Source: Affinibrenneria salicis (lineage in GTDB: Bacteria; Pseudomonadota; Gammaproteobacteria; Enterobacterales; Enterobacteriaceae). From it: DNA of 64,000 nt. The notes below the pieces were generated by a model that was given only the letters and a program-made list of their open reading frames with translations, ran no database searches and had not been told where the DNA came from. Position 1 is the stretch's first letter, and each line of letters opens with the position of its first letter. The stretch is taken from the NCBI RefSeq assembly GCF_008710095.1, contig NZ_VYKJ01000005.1, forward strand, positions 290,732-354,731, given 5' to 3'. Both the position numbers and the translations under genes were made by a program. Positions 1-9,733 of this stretch are shown here, piece after piece.

Positions 1-200
1 CCGTGCTGGTGCTGGCGCTGGTGGGCTGCGCCGTGATTCAGATTCTGGTGCATCTGGTCTATTTCCTGCACATGAACACCTCGTCGGAAGAGCGCTGGAA
101 CGTGGTGGCATTGCTGTTTACCCTCCTGATCATCGCTATTGTCGTGGTGGGCTCCATCTGGATTATGTGGAACACGCACAACAACATGATGGTCTTCTGA
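1..200 (+). CDS. cyoD: Cytochrome bo3 ubiquinol oxidase subunit IV, C-terminal part (5' end outside window)
   Basis: This is the C-terminal two thirds of CyoD, the small subunit IV of the proton-pumping cytochrome bo3 quinol oxidase in the inner membrane. The frame is open from the first base of the window and ends with TGA at 198-200. Two hydrophobic segments are visible, and the motifs [11 protein letters not shown] and VGSIWIMWN are those of enterobacterial CyoD. Roughly 40 N-terminal residues lie upstream of the window. The cyoE start follows after 10 nt, so the two are co-transcribed as in the usual cyoABCDE operon. Identity is certain from the motifs and the neighbour; only the missing start limits the annotation. 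Confidence 0.95.
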   Translation, partial: VLVLALVGCAVIQILVHLVYFLHMNTSSEERWNVVALLFTLLIIAIVVVGSIWIMWNTHNNMMVF

Positions 201-210
201 AGAGTCGTAA

Positions 211-1104
211 ATGATGATTAAGCAATACCTGCAAGTGGCCAAGCCGGGAATTATTTTCGGTAATCTGATTTCCGTTATCGGGGGGTTCCTCCTTGCGGCC
301 AAAGGCAGCATCGATTATTCCCTGTTTTTCTCCACCCTGGTGGGGGTATCACTGGTCGTGGCGTCGGGCTGCGTTTTCAATAACGTCATTGACCGTGATA
401 TCGACAAAAAAATGGAGAGAACCAAAAATCGTGTTCTGGTCCGCGGGCTGATTTCCGTTAAGGTCTCGCTGGTCTATGCGTCGGTGCTGGGTATTGCGGG
501 CTTTGCGTTGCTGTATCTGGCGGCCAACCCGCTGGCGATGTGGCTGGCCGTAATGGGCTTCATCGTTTACGTGGGCGTTTACAGCTTGTACATGAAACGC
601 CACTCGGTGTACGGCACGCTGATCGGCAGCCTGTCCGGCGCGGCGCCGCCGGTCATCGGCTATTGCGCGGTCAGCAATCAGTTTGATGCCGGTGCCTTGA
701 TCCTGCTGCTGATCTTCAGTCTGTGGCAAATGCCCCACTCTTACGCCATCGCGATTTTTCGCTTCAAAGATTATCAGGCGGCCAATATTCCGGTTCTGCC
801 GGTGGTCAGAGGCATTTCGGTGGCCAAACATCATATTACGCTGTATATCATCGCCTTTATGGTCGCCACGCTGATGCTGTCGCTGGGCGGCTACGCAGGC
901 TACAAATATCTGGCGGTGGCCGCTGCGGTCAGCGTATGGTGGCTGGGAATGGCGCTGTCGGGTTACAAAAACGCCAATGACGATAAGGTTTGGGCGCGAA
1001 AACTGTTTATTTTCTCCATCGTGGCCATCACATCGCTCAGCATCATGATGTCGGTCGACTTTATGACCCCGTCTGCCGATATCCTGCTCACCCGGCTCAA
1101 TTAA
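211..1104 (+). CDS. cyoE: Protoheme IX farnesyltransferase (heme O synthase)
   Basis: CyoE is a polytopic inner-membrane UbiA-family prenyltransferase that converts heme B to heme O, the cofactor of cytochrome bo3, using farnesyl diphosphate. The 297-residue product has the family length. The first Asp-rich motif reads [15 protein letters not shown] (around residues 57-71), and the second loop carries [21 protein letters not shown] (about 172-192, residues shown in part). Several hydrophobic helices cover the rest. It starts with two consecutive ATG codons; the first gives the usual N-terminus. It is the last gene of the cyo operon, 10 nt after cyoD. Confidence 0.97.
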   Translation: MMIKQYLQVAKPGIIFGNLISVIGGFLLAAKGSIDYSLFFSTLVGVSLVVASGCVFNNVIDRDIDKKMERTKNRVLVRGLISVKVSLVYASVLGIAGFALLYLAANPLAMWLAVMGFIVYVGVYSLYMKRHSVYGTLIGSLSGAAPPVIGYCAVSNQFDAGALILLLIFSLWQMPHSYAIAIFRFKDYQAANIPVLPVVRGISVAKHHITLYIIAFMVATLMLSLGGYAGYKYLAVAAAVSVWWLGMALSGYKNANDDKVWARKLFIFSIVAITSLSIMMSVDFMTPSADILLTRLN

Positions 1105-1125
1105 CGCAACGCCGTTATTGTCAGC

Positions 1126-1158
1126 CGTCGCCGGATGGGTCCCGCCCGCCCGGCGACG
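1126..1158 (+). terminator. Stem-loop after cyoE, possible end of the cyo operon
   Basis: A perfect 9-bp stem (CGTCGCCGG pairing with CCGGCGACG) with a 15-nt loop lies 22 nt after the cyoE stop. The following tract (CTATCCTTTCC) is only partly T-rich. A terminator or 3' stabilising stem is inferred, not certain. Confidence 0.4.
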
Positions 1159-1285
1159 CTATCCTTTCCCGCGCGCGCCCCGAGTTTCCTGCTTATCCCC
1201 GTTTGCCAAATGACGTAACAAAGCTGGCGTTTACTCGCTGCCGCCAGGCACATACACTAGCGCCGGTTGCTTTTTCGAGGTGGTA

Positions 1286-2683
1286 ATGAACGATTATAAA
1301 ATGACGCCGCAGGAACTGCGTGCGACCTGGGGCCTGGGCGCCGTCTTTTCACTGCGCATGCTCGGCATGTTTATGGTGCTGCCCGTTCTGACGACCTACG
1401 GCATGGCGCTGCAGGGCGCCAGCGAATCGTTGATCGGCCTGGCTATCGGCATTTATGGTCTCATGCAGGCAATTTTTCAAATTCCCTTCGGGCTGCTGTC
1501 CGACCGCATCGGCCGCAAACCGCTGATCGTCGGCGGGCTGCTGGTCTTCATGATCGGCAGCGTCATTGCCGCCATGAGCCAGTCGATCTGGGGCATTATT
1601 CTCGGCCGCGCGCTGCAGGGATCGGGCGCCATTGCCGCCGCCGTGATGGCGTTGCTGTCCGACCTGACGCGCGAACAGAACCGCACCAAAGCCATGGCGT
1701 TTATCGGCGTCAGCTTCGGCATTACCTTCGCCATAGCCATGGTAGCCGGGCCGATCGTCACCCATGCGTACGGATTACAGGCGCTGTTCTGGGGCATTGC
1801 GCTGCTGGCGCTGGCCGCGATCGCCATCACGCTGCTGATGGTGCCCCCGGCCCCTAACCATGTGCTGAATCGCGATTCGGCCATCGTACGCGGCAGCGTG
1901 CATAAGGTATTGGCCAATAGCCGTTTGCTGAAGCTGAATTTTGGCATCATGTGCCTGCATATCCTGCTGATGTCCAGCTTTGTCGCTCTGCCGCGCGGCA
2001 TGGAGCAGGCCGGCCTGCCGCCGCAACAACACTGGAAAGTGTATCTGGCGACCATGCTGGTTTCCTTCGCCGCCGTGGTTCCTTTTATCATCTATGCCGA
2101 AGTGAAACGCCGGATGAGGCAGGTGTTCGCCGGCTGCGTGCTGACGCTGCTGGCGGCCGAACTGGTGCTATGGGGCGCCGGGGCACGGCTGTGGACGATG
2201 ATTGCCGGCATCCAGCTGTTTTTCGTGGCCTTCAATGTGATGGAGGCGCTGCTGCCGTCGCTGATCAGCAAAGAGTCGCCCGCAGGCTACAAGGGCACCG
2301 CGATGGGGATCTATTCCACCACCCAATTTATCGGCGTGGCGATCGGCGGCAGCCTGGGCGGCTGGCTGTTTGAACTGCAGGGCGCCGGACTGGTTTTTCT
2401 TGCCGGCGCCCTGCTCGCCGCCGTCTGGTTCCTGGTGGCGCTTACCATGCCGGAGCCCCCCTGGTTAAGCAGCCTGAGGGTCATCCTGCCGGAACAGGCT
2501 GTGCGGGATAGCGGTCTGCAGCAAAAAATCGCCGCCTGCCGGGGCGTGGCCGAAGCGGTGGTTATCGCCGAAGAGCGTTGCGCCTATGTCAAAATCGACA
2601 ATCAGCAAACCAGCCGGCGCGAGCTGGAGCAATGGCTGCAGACGCGGGCTAAACAGGCCGGTCCAGAAAACGTCCTCAGCTAA
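1286..2683 (+). CDS. yajR: MFS transporter YajR with C-terminal ferredoxin-like domain
   Basis: YajR is an inner-membrane major facilitator superfamily exporter of unknown physiological substrate. The product of 465 residues has twelve predicted helices and the MFS motif A loop GLLSDRIGRKP near residue 70. After about residue 390 there is a soluble C-terminal extension (SSLRVILPEQ ... CAYVKIDNQ), the small ferredoxin-like 'YAM' domain known in E. coli YajR. I chose ATG at 1286, giving the N-terminus MNDYKMTPQE as in E. coli, with a CGAGGTGG Shine-Dalgarno site at 1276-1283. The frame is open to an upstream GTG at 1280, but that codon overlaps the ribosome site. It follows cyoE as in E. coli. 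Confidence 0.95.
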   Translation: MNDYKMTPQELRATWGLGAVFSLRMLGMFMVLPVLTTYGMALQGASESLIGLAIGIYGLMQAIFQIPFGLLSDRIGRKPLIVGGLLVFMIGSVIAAMSQSIWGIILGRALQGSGAIAAAVMALLSDLTREQNRTKAMAFIGVSFGITFAIAMVAGPIVTHAYGLQALFWGIALLALAAIAITLLMVPPAPNHVLNRDSAIVRGSVHKVLANSRLLKLNFGIMCLHILLMSSFVALPRGMEQAGLPPQQHWKVYLATMLVSFAAVVPFIIYAEVKRRMRQVFAGCVLTLLAAELVLWGAGARLWTMIAGIQLFFVAFNVMEALLPSLISKESPAGYKGTAMGIYSTTQFIGVAIGGSLGGWLFELQGAGLVFLAGALLAAVWFLVALTMPEPPWLSSLRVILPEQAVRDSGLQQKIAACRGVAEAVVIAEERCAYVKIDNQQTSRRELEQWLQTRAKQAGPENVLS

Positions 2684-3051
2684 CCTATTCCCCATCGAGC
2701 AGCGGGCGCCCGACCGGGCGCCGTTCCCATTGGCGAACGTTACGCACCTTTATCGTGCGTACGCACACATATAGAACAAAAAAACCGTTCGATGCGGCGA
2801 TCACCCATCCCCTGACAAACCGCCGAATAAGCCAACCGATGCCGCCACATCGCCCGTCGCGCGAAAATCACGCACAACCCGTATGGATATCATTCCGCGT
2901 TAATGCCCTGTCCGACGCCCGCCGCCCCGAGAGATAAGCAAAGGCGCGGCATCGCGCCGGCGGCAGACAACCGTCCATTTTATACAGATGGCATGCAATA
3001 TGCTTCTTAACAACAGACTGATGCATATCATTACAAAATAAGGGGATTTAC
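2684..3051. other. Intergenic region at the left edge of the transporter-putA islet
   Basis: No gene is seen in these 368 bases. Just after yajR there is a perfect 7-bp GC stem with a 4-nt loop (GGCGCCC-GACC-GGGCGCC, 2705-2722) without a T tract. The last 60 bases are AT-rich and end in a good ribosome site (AAGGGGA) for the binding-protein gene. A promoter is expected here but I could not pick convincing -35/-10 boxes. Confidence 0.5.
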
Positions 3052-3885
3052 ATGGATGGAAAAAAAACGGATAGATTGGCATTTTTTCTAAAAAAGAATG
3101 TTATCTGCCTTTGCACAGCGCTTATTTTTGTCTGTTTTAAACCCGCATTCGCCGAATCACTTAAAGTGGGAGCCGATCTCACCTATCCGCCCTATAACTA
3201 TATTGAAAATCATAAAGCCGCCGGTTTTGACGCGGAATTTATTGCCATGGTGGCGAAAGAACTTAACGCCACGCCGGAATTTATCGATACACGCTTCGCT
3301 AATCTGATTATGGGGCTTAATACCGGTAAATTTGACGTTATCGCGTCATCATTATATATGACGCCGGAACGCGCCAAACAGATCGACTTTATTCCCTACG
3401 TGAAAACCGGCGGCGTATTGATCGCCAGAAAAGGGGATCCGTTCCAACCGACGGAACTCGGCATGTTATGCGGAAAAAAAGTCGGTTCAATCAAAGGCGC
3501 CGCATGGGTCCTGAAAATGAATCAGGCGTCCAAGCCTTTGTGCGTTGATAAGGGGCTGAAGCCGATAGACGTCAGGGAATTCCCCACCGCCCCTGAGGCC
3601 AGTCAGGCGGTAATGTCGCGCGCGGTCGATGTGCAGTTCGATGATTCGGCGGTCGCCTTCGATGTGGCGAACAAAACGCAAAAACTCACCGTCAGCAGCG
3701 GCATCATTTATCCGATACTGATTGGCCTGGGGGTCAAAAAAGGCAATGAAAAATATCAAACGCTTGATGCTGCGGTAAAAAAAGTACTTCAGTCGACGGA
3801 ATACGCGGCGTTATTGAAACAATATAACCTGAACGCTTCATCGCCGGATGAGGTCGAAGCCGCGCTGAACGGTACGCTGCAATAA
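3052..3885 (+). CDS. Amino-acid ABC transporter periplasmic substrate-binding protein (family 3)
   Basis: This 277-residue periplasmic binding protein of solute-binding family 3 (SBP_bac_3) captures an amino acid or small amine for the adjacent permease-ATPase. It has a signal peptide with a long hydrophobic core and a likely cleavage after PAFA (residue 34). The mature protein begins ESLKVGADLTYPPYNY, the standard family start, and GFDAEFIAMVAKEL follows. The ligand cannot be told from the sequence. Location upstream of the transporter and putA suggests proline or a related amino acid, which is inference. A 9-bp stem-loop follows the stop codon. GC content looks lower than in the flanking backbone genes. 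Confidence 0.88.
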   Translation: MDGKKTDRLAFFLKKNVICLCTALIFVCFKPAFAESLKVGADLTYPPYNYIENHKAAGFDAEFIAMVAKELNATPEFIDTRFANLIMGLNTGKFDVIASSLYMTPERAKQIDFIPYVKTGGVLIARKGDPFQPTELGMLCGKKVGSIKGAAWVLKMNQASKPLCVDKGLKPIDVREFPTAPEASQAVMSRAVDVQFDDSAVAFDVANKTQKLTVSSGIIYPILIGLGVKKGNEKYQTLDAAVKKVLQSTEYAALLKQYNLNASSPDEVEAALNGTLQ

Positions 3886-3896
3886 AGACAACCCAC

Positions 3897-3920
3897 GCCA
3901 GCCGGCATCGTCCGGCTGGC
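3897..3920 (+). terminator. Intercistronic stem-loop after the binding-protein gene
   Basis: A perfect 9-bp stem (GCCAGCCGG / CCGGCTGGC) with a 6-nt loop starts 12 nt after the stop codon and is followed by a partly T-rich tract (ATTCTCTATTTTAT). Such stems often protect the 3' end of binding-protein messages and attenuate transcription into the permease gene. That role is inferred. Confidence 0.5.
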
Positions 3921-3971
3921 GGCATTCTCTATTTTATATCCAGCCGCCCCACAGGAAGGGGCCGGGTACCT

Positions 3972-4020
3972 GAGCGCAGCCAACGCACCTGCAACTTGCA
4001 GCATGAAGGGGATAACAGGG
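3972..4020 (+). repeat. Partial copy of the palindromic intergenic repeat (right end)
   Basis: The block GCAGCCAACGCACCTGCAAC plus the following ATGAAGGGGATA matches the right ends of the repeats at 61694-61914 and 62053-62234. Only this end is recognisable here. It sits between the binding-protein gene and the permease-ATPase gene, so it was inserted inside a transcription unit. Confidence 0.7.
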
Positions 4021-4055
4021 TGCCGTCCCGCCCCATTTATATAACAGGGTAATTT

Positions 4056-5594
4056 ATGGATTTTGATGCGCATTATTTTTTTGATCTCTTTTCATATTAT
4101 GATTTCTGGCAGGCTACATTAACGGTGATTGCGCTGAGCGTTACGTCATGGATTGGCGGAAACATACTGGGCCTGATCCTCGCGCTGGCCAAACAGTCGC
4201 ACTTTGTCGTCATCCGCGCTATCGCTAAAGTGTATATCTGGTTTTTCCGCAGCCTGCCGCTGCTGGTTTTAATCATACTGATCTATAACTTGCCTCAATT
4301 TTTCACCTCGACGTCGGACCTTCTCTCTTCGCCTTTTATCTCTGGCCTGATCTCACTGGTGCTGTGTGAGTCCGCCTTTATCGCGGAAATTTACCGCGGC
4401 GGATTAATGTCGGTGCATAAAGGTCAGATCGAGGCGGCGAAATCGCTCAACGTCAATTATGCGGGTATCCAGCGCAGTATTATCATTCCTCAGGCCATTC
4501 GTATCGCCCTGCCCGCCCTGGCGAATGAATTCATTGTGATCGTCAAGCTCACGTCGTTAGTCTCCGTGATCTCGCTGGGCGAAATTCTGCTTGTCGGTCA
4601 GCGTCTTTATACGCAGAACTTTAAAGTCATCGAAACGTTACTGGCGGTGTCCTGTTATTACGTCTTTATCGTGACCATTTTCGACCGCGTGGCGCATACG
4701 CTGGAAAAATGGATGGATATCGGCAGCAGGAAAAACCGGGTGATCAGTACCCAGGAGCTGGCTCTGGTGCACGACCAGCCCACGGCGCCGCCGATTCAGG
4801 CCCGAAAATCGGATACCAGCAAGCATCGCGTAACGATGGCGCTGCACGGCGTCAGCAAGAACTACGGCAGTAAAAGGGTGCTCAGGGAGATCAATTTAGA
4901 GATTAAAAAGGGGGAAGTGATCTCCATTATCGGCCCATCCGGTTCGGGCAAAACCACGCTGATCCGCACCATGAACGGGCTAGAGCCTCTTGACGCCGGT
5001 GAAATCATTCTCGACGATAAACTTTTCCTGCACCCCACGGCCAACGGCAGGCCGGATAAAAACTTCTATCAGCAGGCGGATAAAACGGGCATGGTTTTTC
5101 AGGGCTTCTATCTCTTCCCGCACAAGACCGCGTTAGAAAATATTATATTTGCGCCGCAATACCATCATACCGGCGCCAGGGATGACATTCTGCTGCAGGG
5201 GTTAACGCTGCTGAAAAAAGTGGGTCTGCTTGAGCACGCGCACAAGTATCCGCATCAGTTATCGGGCGGGCAGCAGCAGCGCGTGGCGATTGCGCGCGCG
5301 CTGGCGATGAAGCCGTCGATCATGCTGTTTGACGAACCGACGTCGGCGCTGGACCCGGAACTGGTGGGTGAAGTGCTGAAAGTAATTGAAGATCTGGCCA
5401 ATGAGGGGATGACGATGGTGATCGTCACCCATGAAATGTCCTTTGCGTTCAAAATTTCCGACCGCATCGTCTTTATGGAAGATGGCAATGTCCTCGCCGT
5501 TGGAACGCCTAATGAGATTCATCATTCCGATAATGAAAGGCTGGCCAGATTTCTTCATAGCCAAAAGCATGCGCTTAATCACCTTAATTTGTAA
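4056..5594 (+). CDS. Amino-acid ABC transporter, fused permease and ATP-binding protein
   Basis: One 512-residue chain carries both inner-membrane and motor domains of a polar amino-acid importer. Residues 1 to about 220 form a HisM/GlnP-type permease with several hydrophobic helices and the EAA loop (EAAKSLNVNYAGI from residue 126). After a linker (about 230-260), a GlnQ/HisP-type ATPase follows: Walker A GPSGSGKTT at 293, signature LSGGQQQR at 402, Walker [11 protein letters not shown] with Asp426-Glu427, and a switch His in VTHEMSFAF. These two domains are usually separate proteins; fused forms are known in a minority of transporters. A dimer of the fusion would give the full 2+2 complex. 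Partner: the binding protein at 3052-3885. Confidence 0.9.
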   Translation: MDFDAHYFFDLFSYYDFWQATLTVIALSVTSWIGGNILGLILALAKQSHFVVIRAIAKVYIWFFRSLPLLVLIILIYNLPQFFTSTSDLLSSPFISGLISLVLCESAFIAEIYRGGLMSVHKGQIEAAKSLNVNYAGIQRSIIIPQAIRIALPALANEFIVIVKLTSLVSVISLGEILLVGQRLYTQNFKVIETLLAVSCYYVFIVTIFDRVAHTLEKWMDIGSRKNRVISTQELALVHDQPTAPPIQARKSDTSKHRVTMALHGVSKNYGSKRVLREINLEIKKGEVISIIGPSGSGKTTLIRTMNGLEPLDAGEIILDDKLFLHPTANGRPDKNFYQQADKTGMVFQGFYLFPHKTALENIIFAPQYHHTGARDDILLQGLTLLKKVGLLEHAHKYPHQLSGGQQQRVAIARALAMKPSIMLFDEPTSALDPELVGEVLKVIEDLANEGMTMVIVTHEMSFAFKISDRIVFMEDGNVLAVGTPNEIHHSDNERLARFLHSQKHALNHLNL

Positions 5595-5859
5595 TTAGAT
5601 TGAGTTCGCTTTAAACCAACGCGCCACGGTATGAAAATTCATGTCATGGTCCGGTTAATTTATTTACCCAATAGATTTTAGGGTGAAGAAAGACGGAAAA
5701 TATATACGGTTCCGCGCGCTTAACCTGTCAGGCGAGCGGAACGATCATTCCGCCTGCGGCGGTCCCGCACGAATGAATTCGGTCACGCGCCGAATCATTG
5801 AGTCAGAGCCAATGCGACTGCAGCCTGAGAAATAAAGGGTATACCATAAGGAGTTATTT

Positions 5860-8800
5860 ATGACTGCCGCCACAGAAAGTAATCCCCTTGTTAATCAGGA
5901 TAAACCCGCATATTCCCCCTTCGGCGCGCTGGCCGCGCAGGTGCGAGAGCAGGACGATAAAAGAAAGGCGATAACCGCGGCGTGGGAATTACCGGAGCAG
6001 GATATCGTATCCCGCCTGTTTAATAAGGCGCAAATACCCGATGATCAAGACATATTAATTCATAAGCTGGCGCACTCTCTGGCCTCATCGTTAAGAAAAA
6101 AGAAAATCAGTAAAGATCGCGCGTCCATGATTCAAAACCTGCTGCAGGAATATTCGTTGTCGTCTAAAGAAGGCATTGCCCTGATGTGCCTTGCCGAAGC
6201 CTTATTAAGGATTCCGGACGACTATACCCGGGATCTATTAATCCGCGACAAAATAATGGGCCGCGACTGGAAATCCCATCTGGGGAAAAACCGCTCCCTG
6301 TTTATTAACGCCGCCACGTGGGGATTGCTGGTAACCGGTTCGGTGGTGCGCTACAACGACAAGAATACGTTCCCGAACAGTTTAAAAAAGGTCATCACCC
6401 GCGGTTCCTCCCTGCTGATCAGAAAGGCGATGGATGTGGCTATGCATATCATGAGCGGCCATTTCGTCACCGGAGAAACCATCGGGCAGGCGCTGCAGTC
6501 CGCATCCACCGTGGAACAACAGGGATTCACCTATACCTATGACATGTTAGGCGAAGCCGCATTAACCAGGAGCGATGCGAAAAACTATCTCCAGCGCTGC
6601 CAGGACGCGCTGAATAAAATCGGCGAGTACAGCAAGGGTAAGGGCATCTATGCCGGCTCGGAGTTTTCGCTGAAATTATCGGCCCTGCATCCACGCTATT
6701 CGCGCCATCAATATGACCGGCTGATTAATGAAATCTACCCGACGCTGAAATCGCTGGTGCTGCTGGCAAAATCTCACGATATCGCCATCACCATCGACGC
6801 CGAAGAAGCCGAACGCCTGGATATCTCTCTGGATTTGCTGACCCGTCTGTGCAACGAGCCGGAGCTGCACGCCTGGGACGGTATCGGGTTTGTCGTGCAG
6901 GCTTATCAGAAGCGCTGCGCTTATGTCATTGATTTTCTGAAGACGCTGGCGCAAACGAGCCGGCGCAGGCTGCGCGTGCGTTTGGTGAAAGGCGCCTACT
7001 GGGACAGCGAGATAAAACGTTCGCAGGTGGCCGGGCATACGGCCTACCCGGTATTCACGCGGAAGATTTACTCGGACATCTCCTATCTGGCCTGCGCCCG
7101 CTCGCTGTTGTCCGCACCCGAATTAATTTACCCGCAGTTCGCCACGCACAACGCCCACACTCTGGCCGCCATCTATTACCTCGCCGGCAACAACTATCAG
7201 CCCAGGCAGTATGAGTTTCAATGTTTGCACGGTATGGGCGTGCCGCTCTATCAGGAAGTGGTCGGCGCGGACAAGCTCAACCGCCCCTGCCGCATTTATG
7301 CGCCGGTTGGCTCGCACGAAACGCTGTTGCCGTATCTGGTGCGCCGCCTGCTGGAAAACGGCTCAAACAGTTCGTTCGTCAACCAGATTGCCGACCCGTC
7401 GATCGCCATTGACGAGCTGATCGCCAGCCCGCTCGCCGAGGCGGCGTCGCTGGCGGACCAGGAGCATGCGTTAGGCTTGCCGCATCCGAAAATCCCGCTG
7501 CCCAAAGATATTTACGGCGCCGGACGCAAAAATTCGTCGGGACTGAATTTATACAGCGAGGCCGGCCTGCAGTCTCTTGCCGCCAGATTAACCCGTCACG
7601 CGCAACAACCGATCAACGCGGTGCCGGTTACGGCCGAAAAAGCGCCGCTCTCCGCCGCCATCCCGATCGTCAACCCCGCCGAACCGCTGGATGTCATTGG
7701 TTCTGTATGCGAGGCGACGGACGCCGACATCGCCGCGGCGCTCACGGCGGCGCAACGCACCGGCGTGGACTGGTCCGCGCTGGCGCCCGGCCAACGCGCC
7801 GCGGTATTAGAACGCGCCGCCGACCTGATGGAAGACAGAATGTGCGAACTGATGGACGTTCTGGTCAGGGAAGCGGGAAAAACATTCAGCAATGCGATAG
7901 CCGAAGTGCGCGAGGCGGTGGATTTTCTCAACTATTACGCCCGCCAGGTGAAAAACACTTTCGCGAACCAGACCCATACCCCGTTGGGAACGGTTGTCTG
8001 CATCAGCCCGTGGAATTTCCCGCTGGCGATCTTCACCGGCCAGATAGCGGCCGCATTGGCCGCCGGCAACGGCGTAATCGCCAAGCCGGCGGAGCAGACG
8101 CCGCTGATTGCGTTTCTGGCGGTCAATATTCTGCACGAAGCCGGCATTCCGATCGCCGCGCTTCAGTTTCTGCCGGGGCGAGGCGAAACCGTCGGGGAGC
8201 GGCTTATTGTCGATGAGCGCGTGAAGGGGATAATGTTCACCGGCTCCACCGATGTCGCCACGCTGATTAACAAAAAGATTGCCGGCCGGCTGGATGCCGC
8301 CGGCCGTCCGATACCGCTCATTGCGGAAACCGGCGGCATTAACGCCATGATCGTCGACTCCTCCGCGCTGCCGGAACAGGTGATCACCGACTGTATGATT
8401 TCCGCCTTCGACAGCGCGGGACAACGCTGCTCGGCGCTGCGGCTGCTGTGCGTGCAGGACGACGTCGCCGACACCATATTGACCGCGCTGCGCGGGACGA
8501 TGGTCGAATACCGCATGGGCAACCCGGCGCAGCTGTCCACGGATATCGGCCCGGTGATCGACGCGCAGGCCATGAGCAATATCGATGCGCACATTCGCGA
8601 GATGGCCAGTAAAGGTTTCACCATCTACCAGGCGAGCTACAATTCCGCGCACAACGCCGCCGACAAAAAAAACGGCTATTTCATTACCCCGACTCTGGTG
8701 GAGATAAAGGATATCGAAGACCTGCGCAAAGAGGTCTTTGGTCCGGTGCTGCACGTGCTGCGTTATGACAGCCGGCAGCTCCCGGCACTGGTTGAGAAAA

Positions 8801-9642
8801 TCAATCGTCTGGGGTACGGACTTACTTTCGGCATTCATTCACGCATCGATCGCACCCTCTGCGCCGTTACGGAACAGATTCGCGTGGGCAATATCTATAT
8901 CAACCGCAATGTGGTCGGCGCGGTGGTCGGCGTTCAGCCGTTCGGCGGCGAGGGGCTGTCCGGCACCGGCCCCAAAGCGGGCGGGCCGCTCTATCTCTAT
9001 CGTTTATTAACCGCATGCCCGGCCGATGCCCAACGGCAAGGCCTGCGCGATACGGCGGTTTGCGCACCGGAGTCCTTAACGACGACAGGCGGTCACTTCG
9101 ACGCCTGGTCCGCGCTATCCGGGTGGGCGGCGGAACATGACGGGGACATTCATCGGCTGTGCAAACAGTTTAAAGAAAACAGCGCCAGCTTCACCACCAG
9201 CTTCCTGCCGGGACCGACCGGGGAAGACAACAGTTACCGGCTACTGCCGCGGGAAAGGGTGCTGGGGCTGGCGGAAAGCGAGCGCGATCTGTTGATCCAA
9301 CTGGCGGCGATCGCCGCGATCGGCAGCCGGGCGCTCTGGCCGGATGGTGCGCATTACCGCGCCGCCTACGATCGGTTGCCCGGAGCCGTCAGAACCATCG
9401 TGCGGCTGGTGCCCGAGTCCACGCTGTTCAGCCAGCCCTTCGACGCGGTGATCCACCATGGCAACGCGCAGTCGCTGCAAACCCTCTGCGCCAAAGTGGC
9501 CGAACGCGACGGGCCGATTGTTTCAGTGCAGGGGTTAACGCCGGGCGATAGCGCGATCCGCCTTGAAAGGCTGCTCATCGAACGGGCATTCTGCGTCAAT
9601 AGCGCGGCGGCGGGCGGCAATACGCGGCTGATGACGCTGTAA
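5860..9642 (+). CDS. putA: Bifunctional proline dehydrogenase / L-glutamate gamma-semialdehyde dehydrogenase without DNA-binding domain
   Basis: PutA oxidises proline to glutamate in two channelled steps at the inner membrane face. The 1260-residue product starts after a strong TAAGGAG site. Residues about 80-530 are the FAD-dependent PRODH barrel (RVRLVKGAYWDSEIKR, CRIYAPVGSHETLLPYLVRR). Residues about 590-1020 are the aldehyde dehydrogenase (CISPWNFPLAIFTGQIAAAL, Glu823 in LIAETGG, nucleophile Cys857 in GQRCSALR). The remaining C-terminus matches the PutA C-terminal domain. E. coli PutA is about 60 residues longer and begins with a ribbon-helix-helix repressor domain; here the N-terminus begins MTAATESNPLV and no such domain is present. 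The enzyme therefore should not autoregulate put genes. Upstream lies an amino-acid importer, suggesting a proline uptake-and-use unit. Confidence 0.93.
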   Translation: MTAATESNPLVNQDKPAYSPFGALAAQVREQDDKRKAITAAWELPEQDIVSRLFNKAQIPDDQDILIHKLAHSLASSLRKKKISKDRASMIQNLLQEYSLSSKEGIALMCLAEALLRIPDDYTRDLLIRDKIMGRDWKSHLGKNRSLFINAATWGLLVTGSVVRYNDKNTFPNSLKKVITRGSSLLIRKAMDVAMHIMSGHFVTGETIGQALQSASTVEQQGFTYTYDMLGEAALTRSDAKNYLQRCQDALNKIGEYSKGKGIYAGSEFSLKLSALHPRYSRHQYDRLINEIYPTLKSLVLLAKSHDIAITIDAEEAERLDISLDLLTRLCNEPELHAWDGIGFVVQAYQKRCAYVIDFLKTLAQTSRRRLRVRLVKGAYWDSEIKRSQVAGHTAYPVFTRKIYSDISYLACARSLLSAPELIYPQFATHNAHTLAAIYYLAGNNYQPRQYEFQCLHGMGVPLYQEVVGADKLNRPCRIYAPVGSHETLLPYLVRRLLENGSNSSFVNQIADPSIAIDELIASPLAEAASLADQEHALGLPHPKIPLPKDIYGAGRKNSSGLNLYSEAGLQSLAARLTRHAQQPINAVPVTAEKAPLSAAIPIVNPAEPLDVIGSVCEATDADIAAALTAAQRTGVDWSALAPGQRAAVLERAADLMEDRMCELMDVLVREAGKTFSNAIAEVREAVDFLNYYARQVKNTFANQTHTPLGTVVCISPWNFPLAIFTGQIAAALAAGNGVIAKPAEQTPLIAFLAVNILHEAGIPIAALQFLPGRGETVGERLIVDERVKGIMFTGSTDVATLINKKIAGRLDAAGRPIPLIAETGGINAMIVDSSALPEQVITDCMISAFDSAGQRCSALRLLCVQDDVADTILTALRGTMVEYRMGNPAQLSTDIGPVIDAQAMSNIDAHIREMASKGFTIYQASYNSAHNAADKKNGYFITPTLVEIKDIEDLRKEVFGPVLHVLRYDSRQLPALVEKINRLGYGLTFGIHSRIDRTLCAVTEQIRVGNIYINRNVVGAVVGVQPFGGEGLSGTGPKAGGPLYLYRLLTACPADAQRQGLRDTAVCAPESLTTTGGHFDAWSALSGWAAEHDGDIHRLCKQFKENSASFTTSFLPGPTGEDNSYRLLPRERVLGLAESERDLLIQLAAIAAIGSRALWPDGAHYRAAYDRLPGAVRTIVRLVPESTLFSQPFDAVIHHGNAQSLQTLCAKVAERDGPIVSVQGLTPGDSAIRLERLLIERAFCVNSAAAGGNTRLMTL

Positions 9643-9702
9643 GCGGCGCGCGACGAAAGACAGGCGGTTGCACGTGAAGCGATGATGAGAATCGTCGAGG
9701 CG

Positions 9703-9733
9703 TCAGGAGCGGCGGACGATCCGCCGCTCCTGA
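9703..9733. terminator. Perfect 14-bp stem-loop between convergent putA and yajQ
   Basis: TCAGGAGCGGCGGA pairs perfectly with TCCGCCGCTCCTGA across a CGA loop. It lies between two genes that converge, so a bidirectional transcription stop or message-end stem is likely. Neither side has a clear U tract. Confidence 0.5.
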
